Source: Laspinema sp. D2d
Lineage (GTDB): Bacteria; Cyanobacteriota; Cyanobacteriia; Cyanobacteriales; Laspinemataceae
Reading direction: 5' to 3'
DNA length: 64,000 nucleotides
Assembly (NCBI RefSeq): GCF_025370755.1
Contig: NZ_JAMXFC010000011.1
Span: 97,451 to 161,450, forward strand
In this document: positions 26,538 through 35,469 of the stretch, in pieces
Layout of the letters: each line of letters begins with the position of its first letter
How positions within the stretch are numbered: the stretch's first letter is position 1
Notes under the pieces: generated by a model
Seen by the model: only the letters and a program-made list of their open reading frames with translations
Databases searched by the model: none
Told to the model about the DNA's origin: nothing
Translations under genes and position numbers: made by a program

Positions 26538-29500
26538 ATGACTGACCTGGATCCACCCATTGAATGTTCCCTCTATAACGATCGCTCCTTACAGAAGTTG
26601 GTCAGAGCTATTGCTCTGTCTGAAGGAAATTTTTCCTTAATTTTAGTCCGATGCAATTACGTGACATTGCAGCGGGGTATGGTCCAACGTCTTGAATCCC
26701 TCTGTCAAGAAATTTCCCAGGAAGGACGTTCGGTACATTCTATGGTTCTCCCTAAAACAGTCACCACGCTTTACAGCACCTTGGTGGACTCCTTGGATCA
26801 GCAACAACCCCTCGCCGTGATGATTTTTGGGTTGGATTGCACCAAGGGTTTAGAACAGTTGCTGGTTTCGGCCAATCAGGTGCGGGATGAGTTTCGCAAC
26901 AGTTTTCCTTTTCCCCTGATTTGGTGGGTGACGGAAGAGGTACTCGCTTCTTTGATTCGGTTTGCTCCGGATTTTAAAAGTTGGGCCGCTACTTCGATTA
27001 AATTTGAGATGGAAACTCCTAGCTTGCTGGACCTCCTACACCAAGAGGCGGGGAGTCTGATTCCGCACCTATTAGAACAGGGGGCAAATGCCAGCGGATA
27101 TGAATGGTGCATCCCCAGTCCCCTGAAGTCAAACCGGCGCAAGGAACTGGAGTCAGCGGTTAAGGATTTGCAGAATCGCGGGGTGACCTTGGATCCGGAA
27201 CTCTCCGCCAGCGTCCAGTTTGTCCTGGGTCGCGATGAGTTTTGCCGCGATCGCCTGGATCTGGCGGAAGCGCATTATCACGAAAGTTTGACATTATGGC
27301 AGCATATCGGTCCGGGTTCCCCCCTCTCGGACTCGGAACCGCAGGCCCCAGAAATCACGCCCCTGACGGTTTCTTCCCCGGACCTGGAACGCCTGGGTCT
27401 GTTGTGGTTTCACTTGGGATTGTTGTATTGCCGTAAAGCGGAACTCTACCAAGCTCAAAGTCAGCAACATTTGATGGAAGCGGAATCCTATCTCGATCGC
27501 GCCTTGACCCTGTTTGAGTCCGGGGGGCGATTAGATTGTGTCGCGCAACTGAGTCCCCTTTTAGGCGAGGTTCTAGCCCGGTTGCAACGTTGGGATCGCT
27601 TGCAAGTTCAAGTGGAAAAAACCCTGGATCTCCATGAAAAACACCCGGTGCAATTGGCGCGGGATTATGGATTTATGGCAGAAGTCGCCCTGGCGCGGGA
27701 AGAGTGGGAACAGTCGAAGGAGTACGCCCAAAAGGCGATCGCCGCTTTAGCTTTGGCCCCTGTCCCCGAGCGCCAAGAACAGGGCTTATATTTGTACTTA
27801 TTAGCCCGGGCTACGGTTCCTGAGTTGAGTCCTCTGGAAGCAACCCAGGCCCCCAGCAAGTTCAAGGATTCCGCCCCCTCCTGGTATCAACAATCCCAAT
27901 CGGCGATCGAGATTCTCAATTTAGCCCAACAGGTTAGTAAACCGGAACGGGACCCCCAACTTTATATTTCAATTTTAAAGCTGCTGCGATCGCTCTATTT
28001 TGAGCATCGGGAGTATGTAGAAGCGTTTCGCCTCAAACAAGAACAACGCTCCATCGAAACCCTCTATGGGTTCCGGGCGTTCGTGGGGGCCGGATTGCTG
28101 CAACCTCAAACGAAGGCCCATCCCCAACCCTTAAACCAGACGGCTTTAAGTGGACTGGCCCCCAAGTATTCAGAATTTTTAGGACTGCCCCAAGAGATTG
28201 CGGCGGCGGGTCGTCAGCAACATATTGAATGTTTGCTGGAACGCATGACTCGCGCGGACAAAAAACTCACGATTTTGTATGGCGATTCGGGGGTTGGCAA
28301 ATCCTCCTTGGTGAATGCCGGGTTTGTTCCGGCATTAGCGGGACGGGCGATCGGCGATCGCCTTGCTTTGCCTGTGGTCCTGCGGTCCTATACCGATTGG
28401 ATTGCCACCCTCTCCAAACGCCTGAATGAAACCATCAGCCAAACCCTGGGAATTTCCCTAGACCCGAATCCGGAGTGGACCGAACTGGAGGGGACCCTAG
28501 AGCTTAGTGAACCCGTGACGGAACAGAACTCCCCTGACCCTTCCCCGGGAGAAGCAGCCTTATCCATGCTGCGCTCTAACGTCAATCGCAATCTTTTAAC
28601 GGTGATTGTTTTTGACCAATTTGAAGAGTTTTTCTTTGTTCATAAAACTCAGGAAAGTCGGCAAGAATTCTATCGGTTTTTACAAATCTGCCTAGATATT
28701 CCCTTTGTTAAAGTAATCCTGTCTCTCAGAACGGATTTCTTACATTATTTATTAGACTGCGAACGGTTATGCTATCTCGATGCAATTAATAACGACATTC
28801 TCAGTAAAGAAATTCGTTATCAACTCAGTGATTTTTCTGCCGCCCAAGCCGTAGAGGTGATTCAGCGCTTAACGGAACGATCGCAATTTTACTTAGAAAC
28901 AGAACTAATTGAGGCATTAGTTCGGGATTTAGCGAATGAAACGGGTCAGGTACGCCCGATTGAATTGCAACTCGTCGGCGCTCAACTGCAAGATGATGAG
29001 GAAAAAATCACCACCCTAGAACAGTACCAAACCCTCGGCGATCGCCCGAAGGAAATCCTCATTGCGCGATCGCTCGTCCAAGTGATTCGCGACTGTGGAC
29101 CGGATAATGAAAAACCGGCTTGGGAAGTTCTGTACCGTTTGACCAATCAAAACAATACCCGACCCCTGCGCACCCAAGACGAACTAGCAGCTTCCGGAGA
29201 GGTCACCCCGTCACAATTAGACTTAATTTTAAAAATTCTCGAAGGAGCGGGTTTAGTCTTTATTCACCGAGAAGAATCTGGCGATCGCTATCAACTCGTC
29301 CATGACTATCTCGTTCACCCCGTCCGCCAAAAATATGAAAGCGATTTTGGTCCAGAGGCTCGCTTAGTCAAGGCTGAAGAAGCAAAAAAAATGACCCAAG
29401 TGCAATTGGAAAAAAGCAATAAAAAGCTCAAACGTCAGCGGGGCTTTTTAGGCTTCTTAGCTGGTTTACTCGCGTTTGCTAGTGTGTTCGCCGTCGCTCA

Positions 29501-31721
29501 AAAAGAACAAGCCTCCATCGGGGTAGAAAATGCTCAAATTACAGCGATTAGTGCCTCCAGTGAAGCCCTTTATGTCTCCGATCGCGAATTTGATGCCTTG
29601 GTCGAAAGTTTAAGAGCATGGCGCAAACTCTCCAGCGCTAAAAGTCCGGACTCGGAAACGAAATTACGGGTGGCAACCGCCTTACAGCAAGCTGTCTATG
29701 GAGTGCGAGAACGCAACCGCCTGGAAGAACATGGTGCCGAAGTCTGGAGTGTCGCCTTCTCTCCCGATGGTCAGTTGTTGGCGTCAGGAAGCAATGACAC
29801 TCAGGTGTTGCTGTGGAATCGCAACGGCAGTCTCCATAAAAAATTGGTGGATTATAGTCTGGATGTGACTGGGGTCAGTCATGCCGATGCGGTCACCAGC
29901 GTGGCTTTCTCGAACGATGGGAATTTAATTGCCTCCGCCTCCAAAGACAGGACGGTTAAACTCTGGAAGCGCGATGGGAGTCTTTATAAAACCCTCACCG
30001 GCCATACCGATAGCATTTATAGCGCTAGTTTTTCCCCCGATAGCCAATTTGTTGCTACCGCAAGTCATGATCAAACGGTCATGCTGTGGCGGGTTTCGGA
30101 TGGGACTTTAGTTCGTCGGTTTCAAGGTCATACGGATTCAGTGAATTGGGTGACCTTTAGTCCCGATGGTCAAACTCTCGCCTCAGCTTCTGATGACAAA
30201 ACCGTTAAACTCTGGAGTCTGGATGGCGCACTGCAAAAGACTTTAAGGGTTCATACGGATTGGGTGACAGCATTGGCCTTTAGTCCCGATGGTCGTCATC
30301 TGGTTTCCGCTGGGGTGGACCATACGATCTCCGTGACGAATCTGGAGGAGAACAGGACCCAAACCTGGAAAGCTCATGATGATATTGTGTTTAGCCTGAG
30401 TTTTAGTCCCGATGGTCGCTGGTTTGCATCCGCTGGAGATGATAACGCGATTAAAATTTGGAAGTTAGATGGAACGGCAATTAAAACCCTTAAGGGTCAT
30501 AGTGGCCGAGTCACCAGTGTGAATTTTAGTCCTGATGGTATGACCTTGGCTTCGGCCAGTTGGGACAAAACGATTCGCCTTTGGACTCTAAAAGATACGT
30601 TCTTAAAAGTGTTAGCTGGGGAGGTCGGTCATAAGGGGAGAGTGTCGAGTATTAGTTTATCTCCTACGGGAAAACAATTGGCTTCGGCCAGTTGGGATAA
30701 AACGGTGAAAATTTGGAGTCTGGACCCGGGTCGCACGAAGGACGCAGTGACGACGTTACAAGGTTCTGATGGACATGACGCTCGCGTGTTTGGGGTCAGT
30801 TTCTCTCATGATGGTCGGGCGATCGCCTCGGTCTCTCAAGATTGTACGGTCAAAATTTGGAATGCCACGAATGGTACCCTGCTCAAAACTTTAGTCGATC
30901 CCAATTTGACCGGGGACTCGTCTAAACATTCCGATTGTCCAGTGGAAAGTAGTCACAGCGATCGCGCCTATTCCGTCAGCTTCTCCCCGGATGGTCAACT
31001 GATTGCTTCGGGTTCTCGCGATAAAACCGTCAAAATTTGGCGGATCGATGGCACTTTATTGAAGGTTTTGGAAGGTCATACTGAACGGGTCAATAGTGTA
31101 GCTTTTTCCCCCGATGGTCGTCTAATTGTCTCCGGTTCCGATGATAAAATGGTCAAACTTTGGAACAAGGAAGGTGAACTCCTCCAAACTCTCTCCGGTC
31201 GCTATCCTCATCAGTCTTACGTCACCAGTGTGACCTTCTCTCCCGATGGTCAACGGGTTGCTTCCGCCAGTTGGGATAATACGGTGAAAATTTGGCATCT
31301 CGATGGCACCCTCGAAAAAACCCTGTTGCAAGGCTATAGCGATAGTGTGGAAAGTGTTCGCTTTTCTCCCGATGGTCGCCTGTTGGTTTCGGCCAGTTGG
31401 GATGGCACGGTTAAACTTTGGAGTCTCAAAGATGGCACGTTATTAAAAACCCTCCAAGGTCATACTTCTGGGGTTTTAGATGTGGAGTTTAGTCCCGATG
31501 GTGAAATTATTGCTTCGGCGGGCGATGATAATACAGTGATTTTGTGGAATTTGGATTTAGATGATTTAACTCGGCGTGCTTGCACTTGGCTTCATGATTA
31601 TTTCAAGTATTCCAAAAATATTAGCGAGGGCGATCGGGCGCTTTGCGAAGAAGCCATTAAGGAACAACGATTTCCTAAGTCTCGCGTTCCTGATTTACAA
31701 CGGTTAACCCGGTCTCGCTAA
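26538..31721 (+). CDS. membrane-linked STAND ATPase with 14 WD40 repeats
   Basis: A 1727-residue protein. Residues about 1-180 form an N-terminal domain without a P-loop (LILVRCNY, PLAVMIFGLD, FPLIWWVTEEVL). Residues about 200-520 are TPR-like helices. A STAND NTPase follows, with Walker A GDSGVGKSS near 583 and Walker B VIVFDQFEEFF near 688, then a winged-helix region with YQLVHDYLVHP. One predicted membrane helix lies at about 970-988 (FLGFLAGLLAFASVFAV). Fourteen WD40 repeats (about 1066-1674) probably build two seven-bladed propellers. STAND proteins are ligand-triggered switches in signalling or immunity. The effector is not recognised; the N-terminal domain is the candidate. Confidence 0.88.
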   Translation: MTDLDPPIECSLYNDRSLQKLVRAIALSEGNFSLILVRCNYVTLQRGMVQRLESLCQEISQEGRSVHSMVLPKTVTTLYSTLVDSLDQQQPLAVMIFGLDCTKGLEQLLVSANQVRDEFRNSFPFPLIWWVTEEVLASLIRFAPDFKSWAATSIKFEMETPSLLDLLHQEAGSLIPHLLEQGANASGYEWCIPSPLKSNRRKELESAVKDLQNRGVTLDPELSASVQFVLGRDEFCRDRLDLAEAHYHESLTLWQHIGPGSPLSDSEPQAPEITPLTVSSPDLERLGLLWFHLGLLYCRKAELYQAQSQQHLMEAESYLDRALTLFESGGRLDCVAQLSPLLGEVLARLQRWDRLQVQVEKTLDLHEKHPVQLARDYGFMAEVALAREEWEQSKEYAQKAIAALALAPVPERQEQGLYLYLLARATVPELSPLEATQAPSKFKDSAPSWYQQSQSAIEILNLAQQVSKPERDPQLYISILKLLRSLYFEHREYVEAFRLKQEQRSIETLYGFRAFVGAGLLQPQTKAHPQPLNQTALSGLAPKYSEFLGLPQEIAAAGRQQHIECLLERMTRADKKLTILYGDSGVGKSSLVNAGFVPALAGRAIGDRLALPVVLRSYTDWIATLSKRLNETISQTLGISLDPNPEWTELEGTLELSEPVTEQNSPDPSPGEAALSMLRSNVNRNLLTVIVFDQFEEFFFVHKTQESRQEFYRFLQICLDIPFVKVILSLRTDFLHYLLDCERLCYLDAINNDILSKEIRYQLSDFSAAQAVEVIQRLTERSQFYLETELIEALVRDLANETGQVRPIELQLVGAQLQDDEEKITTLEQYQTLGDRPKEILIARSLVQVIRDCGPDNEKPAWEVLYRLTNQNNTRPLRTQDELAASGEVTPSQLDLILKILEGAGLVFIHREESGDRYQLVHDYLVHPVRQKYESDFGPEARLVKAEEAKKMTQVQLEKSNKKLKRQRGFLGFLAGLLAFASVFAVAQKEQASIGVENAQITAISASSEALYVSDREFDALVESLRAWRKLSSAKSPDSETKLRVATALQQAVYGVRERNRLEEHGAEVWSVAFSPDGQLLASGSNDTQVLLWNRNGSLHKKLVDYSLDVTGVSHADAVTSVAFSNDGNLIASASKDRTVKLWKRDGSLYKTLTGHTDSIYSASFSPDSQFVATASHDQTVMLWRVSDGTLVRRFQGHTDSVNWVTFSPDGQTLASASDDKTVKLWSLDGALQKTLRVHTDWVTALAFSPDGRHLVSAGVDHTISVTNLEENRTQTWKAHDDIVFSLSFSPDGRWFASAGDDNAIKIWKLDGTAIKTLKGHSGRVTSVNFSPDGMTLASASWDKTIRLWTLKDTFLKVLAGEVGHKGRVSSISLSPTGKQLASASWDKTVKIWSLDPGRTKDAVTTLQGSDGHDARVFGVSFSHDGRAIASVSQDCTVKIWNATNGTLLKTLVDPNLTGDSSKHSDCPVESSHSDRAYSVSFSPDGQLIASGSRDKTVKIWRIDGTLLKVLEGHTERVNSVAFSPDGRLIVSGSDDKMVKLWNKEGELLQTLSGRYPHQSYVTSVTFSPDGQRVASASWDNTVKIWHLDGTLEKTLLQGYSDSVESVRFSPDGRLLVSASWDGTVKLWSLKDGTLLKTLQGHTSGVLDVEFSPDGEIIASAGDDNTVILWNLDLDDLTRRACTWLHDYFKYSKNISEGDRALCEEAIKEQRFPKSRVPDLQRLTRSR

Positions 31722-31838
31722 AGATCAGGTAGGGGTGAACCTTTGATTCCACTGATTTTTACTTTCACGGATGGGGGCGGGTTATGATATGGTTTTTTTG
31801 AACTCATCCGGTCATTTTTTAACGTTTCATCAAGGCTT

Positions 31839-32204
31839 ATGTCTGAATTACCCCCCCTCAATCCTGAGACAATTTGGGACATCCTCAATGACAAAATTGA
31901 TGACCTGACGGTTAACCGCTTGGTTTGGCATTGTTTAGGGTATCGTTATCAGGAAATACCCCCAACTTGGAATCATGATGCGGTGGATGCTTTCTGGCGG
32001 GACGAGTATCCCGAACCACCGGATTTTATCGCCAGCCGACCCGCTACGGTGAAATTGACTCGTTCTATTCCTAAAGAAAACAAGCAACTGCTAAAGGAAA
32101 AGTTAGGGTTCTCCGGTTACAAGGTGGGGGAGTTGGTTCCCCGCTTAACCCGTCGCGCTACGATGGCAAATTGGTTATTAAGTTATTTAGAATCTCAAGC
32201 CTGA
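31839..32204 (+). CDS. DUF1823 family protein
   Basis: A 121-residue cytosolic protein. LPPLNPETIWDILNDKIDDLTVNRLVWHCLGYRY is the N-terminal signature I associate with the cyanobacterial and plastid DUF1823 family, whose function is unknown. The C-terminus carries basic residues (LVPRLTRRATMANWLLSYLE). It starts 117 bases after the STAND-WD40 gene on the same strand, but a functional link is doubtful because the family is widespread in phototrophs. Confidence 0.78.
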   Translation: MSELPPLNPETIWDILNDKIDDLTVNRLVWHCLGYRYQEIPPTWNHDAVDAFWRDEYPEPPDFIASRPATVKLTRSIPKENKQLLKEKLGFSGYKVGELVPRLTRRATMANWLLSYLESQA

Positions 32205-32585
32205 TATAGGAATCCTCAAGTCTTTTGGTAGGGATTTGGGTTCACCGATTGAATAGACCTGTTGCCAAATAACGGACAGCCCACCTTTCCGCTTCTTAAC
32301 AAGGCCAATCGGCTTTGTAGAATTTCCCAAGAGGTCTATTAATCCGGAGATAATGTGGAACAATTTTTACTCCATAAGTTGCAAATTGTCAATCTGTTAG
32401 ATTTTAAAATTAAACCGGGACTAAATCTGCCGGAATTTTGATTGACGGCATTGGGTGGAGATGCTTAATATTAAGGGAAGGTAAAAACTGTAAACAAATA
32501 TTAAGATTATGAATGGCTCGGGGGTGGGGCCTTCTGTGATGCCACCCTGGTTGGATGAATCCTGAAAACTCCTATAGAGACTGCA
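32205..32585. other. intergenic region with a MITE-like element
   Basis: The 89-bp inverted-repeat element at 32252-32340 occupies part of this spacer. The remainder, next to the Psb32 gene, shows no recognised promoter or RNA. Confidence 0.5.
32252..32340. mobile_element. small inverted-repeat element (MITE-like)
   Basis: The termini AATAGACCT and AGGTCTATT are perfect 9-bp inverted repeats. Extending inwards, the ends read AATAGACCTGTTGCCAAAT and AATAGACCTCTTGGGAAAT (right end reverse-complemented), so similarity continues for about 19 bases. At 89 bp it has no coding capacity. I recall similar AATAGACCTCTTG ends in other cyanobacterial genomes but cannot verify it here. Confidence 0.55.
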
Positions 32586-33401
32586 ATGCAATCAACATTT
32601 CCCAAAAAACTTCTAATATCCGTCGCTGCCTTTTTCCTAGCGGTATCAGTTTGGGCGATCGCCCCAATTTCGGCTCAAGCTTATGACAACCCAGAGTTAC
32701 TGCCGGATATCCAAACCCCAATTATTGACCTCGCCAACTCTCTGACGAGTATCCAGGAAGATAACTTAATCCAAGAGTTAGAGAATTTTGAAGCCGAAAC
32801 CGGCTGGAAGCTTAGGGTCTTAACCCAATACGATCGCACCCCGGGTCGGGCGGTCAAGGACTATTGGGACCTCAACGATAAGAGCGTCCTGCTAATTGCG
32901 GACCCTCGGGGAGGCAACCTCTTGGGATTCAATGTGGGGGATGAGCTCTACCCCTTACTCCCCAGAACCTTTTGGATTGAATTACAAACCCGGTACGGCA
33001 ATCAATTTTTCGTGCGGGACAATGGAGAGGACCAGGCGATTCTCAACTCCTTAAATACTGTAGAAAATTGTTTGCGCCAAGGGGGATGTCTGGTGGTCCC
33101 CGGATTGCCAAGGGAGCAATGGATCCTGACCCTGATTACCTCAACCGTGGGTGGCATCATCTTTGGATTTGCTGCACATCCCAGAAAAGATCGACAAGCA
33201 TTTTCCTGGCAATGGGCCTTAATGTTTTCACCCCTGTGGGGAATTTTATTTATTGCCTTCGGTTTGGGACCTGTGATTTCACGAACCAGTGATTTTTTAC
33301 CCTTACTCCGGAATATCCTCGGGTTTCTCCTGGGTGCCCTAGTGGCTTATTTGACACCCATTTTAAATGGGTCCTCGACTTCTGAAACCCAGGATTTCTA
33401 G
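32586..33401 (+). CDS. psb32: Psb32-like TPM domain protein
   Basis: A 271-residue protein with a signal peptide (residues 1-32, ending near ISAQAYD). A TPM domain spans about 40-165 (TPIIDLANSLTSIQEDNLIQ, then LRVLTQYDRTPGRAVKDYW). The C-terminus has hydrophobic helices near 185-200, 208-225 and 237-260. TPM proteins of this type (Psb32, plant TLP18.3) assist photosystem II repair at the lumen side of thylakoids. The Cys pair in VENCLRQGGCLVV could form a disulfide. It follows a repeat-containing spacer and converges with a WD40 gene. Confidence 0.82.
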   Translation: MQSTFPKKLLISVAAFFLAVSVWAIAPISAQAYDNPELLPDIQTPIIDLANSLTSIQEDNLIQELENFEAETGWKLRVLTQYDRTPGRAVKDYWDLNDKSVLLIADPRGGNLLGFNVGDELYPLLPRTFWIELQTRYGNQFFVRDNGEDQAILNSLNTVENCLRQGGCLVVPGLPREQWILTLITSTVGGIIFGFAAHPRKDRQAFSWQWALMFSPLWGILFIAFGLGPVISRTSDFLPLLRNILGFLLGALVAYLTPILNGSSTSETQDF

Positions 33402-33473
33402 GACAAGAAACCGGGTTTCTGACGCTTTTTGAGTGCGAATTGCTACAGAGTTTCTCAAGAAACCCGGTTTGTC
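33402..33473. repeat. inverted pair of the AGAAACC(C/G)GGTTTCT repeat
   Basis: GACAAGAAACCGGGTTTCT at 33402 and AAGAAACCCGGTTTGTC at 33457 face each other and can fold into one hairpin of about 17 bp. It lies between the convergent Psb32 and WD40 genes, one base after the Psb32 stop. Further copies are at 1245, 35165, 35353, 39488 and 41586. Confidence 0.7.
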
Positions 33474-33528
33474 TTCCCTATCCTGTATTTCCCGCATGGA
33501 GTGGGACTCGGCTGATTTTTCGGTTAAT

Positions 33529-35040
33529 TTACTGCCATTGTCTGGGTTCTTCCCAACCGGGCTGGTAGTGACGCAATAAGCTGGTATCCAGGGTGGGTCC
33601 CTCGGAGTCGATCGCGAAAGTAATGGTGGGGTCGGGATGACCCGTGAGGGTTCGCAAGAGATCGCCGGTGTCCACACTCCAAAGTTTAATGGTCTTTTCC
33701 AGACTGCCACTGGCGAGGGTTTTGCCATCGTGACTCAAGGTAACACCGCGCACGATTCCAGAATGAGCGGCGATCGCCCGAATCAAACAGCCAGTCTCCA
33801 AATTCCAAATTTTAATCGTCCCATCCTGAGAACCACTGACCAATAATTGACCGTTAGGACTAATCGCGAGAGAAATCGCTACATCGGTATCAATATTAAA
33901 CGAGCGAATTAATGCCCCAGTTTGTAGATTCCAGAGATTGAGCTTTTTATCAATACCCCCAGTAGCGAGGATCGTCCCATCTGGACTGAGGGACATTGGG
34001 CGCACGGTTCCAGAATGACCATTCAGGGTCCGCAACCGTTGCCCTTGGACAAGATCCCAAATCTCGATGGTGCCATCGTAGCCGCCACTGACCAAAATTT
34101 TGCTATCTTCACTAATGGCAATGGCACTGACTCCGCTGGTATGTCCGCCTAGGGTGCGAATAAAATCTCCGCGACCCCGTTGCCAAAGGTTCAATTTTTT
34201 TTCCGTACTGCCACTGGCGAGGGATTGTCCTCCCTGACCCCCAGCGATGGGATAAAAGGACCAGGAATGTCCGCAGAGGGCTTGAGTAATTTCGCGATCG
34301 CGCAGTTTCCAGAGTTTAATGGTGCCATCGTAACTGCTGCTGGCGACGAGACCCCCGTCGGCACTGATAGCAACGGGATAGACGTAGTTTGATGACCCCG
34401 TGAGGATCCGTAACCATTCGGTAGAAACGGGGATAGAGCTCAGGGATTCCAGATAGAGATTCAGTCCACCCATATAAAAGAGGTCATCGAGGCAGAGGCG
34501 GGCGCGACCCTCGCTCATGGCGATTAAATGGGTGGGTAAAAATCCCGCTAAAATCGGGTGATAGTCTGACCGGGAGGGGTGAATCAGTTCGGGAATCAGG
34601 ACAAAAATGATGGCCGATTGGTGCTTAATTTGGGAGAGTTCGAGTTCCCAGACTAAGGGAGAAGTAGAACCCCCAAGGACCTGAACTGAAAGGGCGATCG
34701 CCGGATTCGCTTTGAGGGTAAAATCAGTAGCCCCGTGGGATTGTGGCGGTTGGGCGGGGTCAATTCGAGTGGCCCTGTGATCTAAATAGGTGGCGACAGC
34801 TTCGACTCCAAGCTGATGGCGCAGGCGATCGCAAAACTGTTCTGAGATGGGGGGTTGGGATTGAGCCGAAGACAGTCGCTGTTCACAGGCGGCGTGAACG
34901 GCCCTGAAGCGTTCACCGGCGATCGTCACCTGTTCACCATGCAAACCCGGAGACTGGCAATGCAGCAGTGCGGCACTCGGGTGATTGAGCCGTTTAATAA
35001 AATCCGCCTGTTGAAATTTGAGGGGTGTCGTCCAGTCCAT
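33529..35040 (-). CDS. WD40 repeat protein with unrecognised N-terminal domain
   Basis: A 503-residue protein. The first 200 residues (MDWTTPLKFQQADF to DDLFYMGGLNLYL) match no family I know. Residues about 225-470 hold six good WD40 units and part of a seventh; the last (FAIDSEGPTLDTSLLRH) lacks the GH-WD ending. No signal peptide or membrane helix is seen, so it is probably a cytoplasmic scaffold. No Shine-Dalgarno precedes the ATG at 35040. The repeats are similar enough to each other to suggest recent internal duplication. Confidence 0.75.
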   Translation of the reverse strand: MDWTTPLKFQQADFIKRLNHPSAALLHCQSPGLHGEQVTIAGERFRAVHAACEQRLSSAQSQPPISEQFCDRLRHQLGVEAVATYLDHRATRIDPAQPPQSHGATDFTLKANPAIALSVQVLGGSTSPLVWELELSQIKHQSAIIFVLIPELIHPSRSDYHPILAGFLPTHLIAMSEGRARLCLDDLFYMGGLNLYLESLSSIPVSTEWLRILTGSSNYVYPVAISADGGLVASSSYDGTIKLWKLRDREITQALCGHSWSFYPIAGGQGGQSLASGSTEKKLNLWQRGRGDFIRTLGGHTSGVSAIAISEDSKILVSGGYDGTIEIWDLVQGQRLRTLNGHSGTVRPMSLSPDGTILATGGIDKKLNLWNLQTGALIRSFNIDTDVAISLAISPNGQLLVSGSQDGTIKIWNLETGCLIRAIAAHSGIVRGVTLSHDGKTLASGSLEKTIKLWSVDTGDLLRTLTGHPDPTITFAIDSEGPTLDTSLLRHYQPGWEEPRQWQ

Positions 35041-35164
35041 TGGTTGCTATTATCGTTCTTGCCAAGATTTTACATAGATTGTCTCAGTAGACCTTAGGCG
35101 ACTGCCTTAATTCGCGATCGCCTCGGAAACAAAGCACCCTAGTCCGAGGGTACAGTTCAGGTTA

Positions 35165-35237
35165 GAAGCCGGGTTTTTTCACAACATTTCGGCCCAGAAA
35201 GCCACAAATTTGAGCCCAAAACCCGGTTTCTTGTCCC
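35165..35237. repeat. inverted pair of the AGAAACC-type repeat
   Basis: GAAGCCGGGTTTTTTC and AAACCCGGTTTCTTGTCCC oppose each other around a loop of about 40 bases. Confidence 0.6.
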
Positions 35238-35352
35238 TTTAACCTAATACTGTACCGACCCTTTAAAACTATGAACCTACAATCACCCCAAGTAGATCTG
35301 TATCTAATAACTTTCTCGCTTAAATCCACTCTTAACTATAAAATCTATACCA

Positions 35353-35417
35353 AAAAATCGGGTTTCTGACTTCAATCTTGGATCTTAACCGAGATGAGTG
35401 TCAAGAAACCCGATTTC
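35353..35417. repeat. inverted pair of the AGAAACC-type repeat
   Basis: AAAATCGGGTTTCTGAC at the left pairs with GTCAAGAAACCCGATTTC at the right. This copy is only about 115 bases from the previous pair and lies close to the 3' end of the symporter gene. Confidence 0.6.
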
Positions 35418-35469
35418 GAGAAACGGGCTGTCCGATGAATCAAACACCCAAAATTTTAGGGGGGAGTCC

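Larger units (their letters stand above)
35041..35469. other. intergenic region with two AGAAACC repeat pairs
   Basis: Between the WD40 gene start and the symporter stop. Two inverted pairs of the dispersed repeat lie here (35165-35237 and 35353-35417). No gene was seen. Confidence 0.5.

Noticed and set aside
33363..33728. 121-codon minus-strand frame at the WD40 3' end
   Set aside because: It overlaps the WD40 gene and the repeat pair; a shadow frame.
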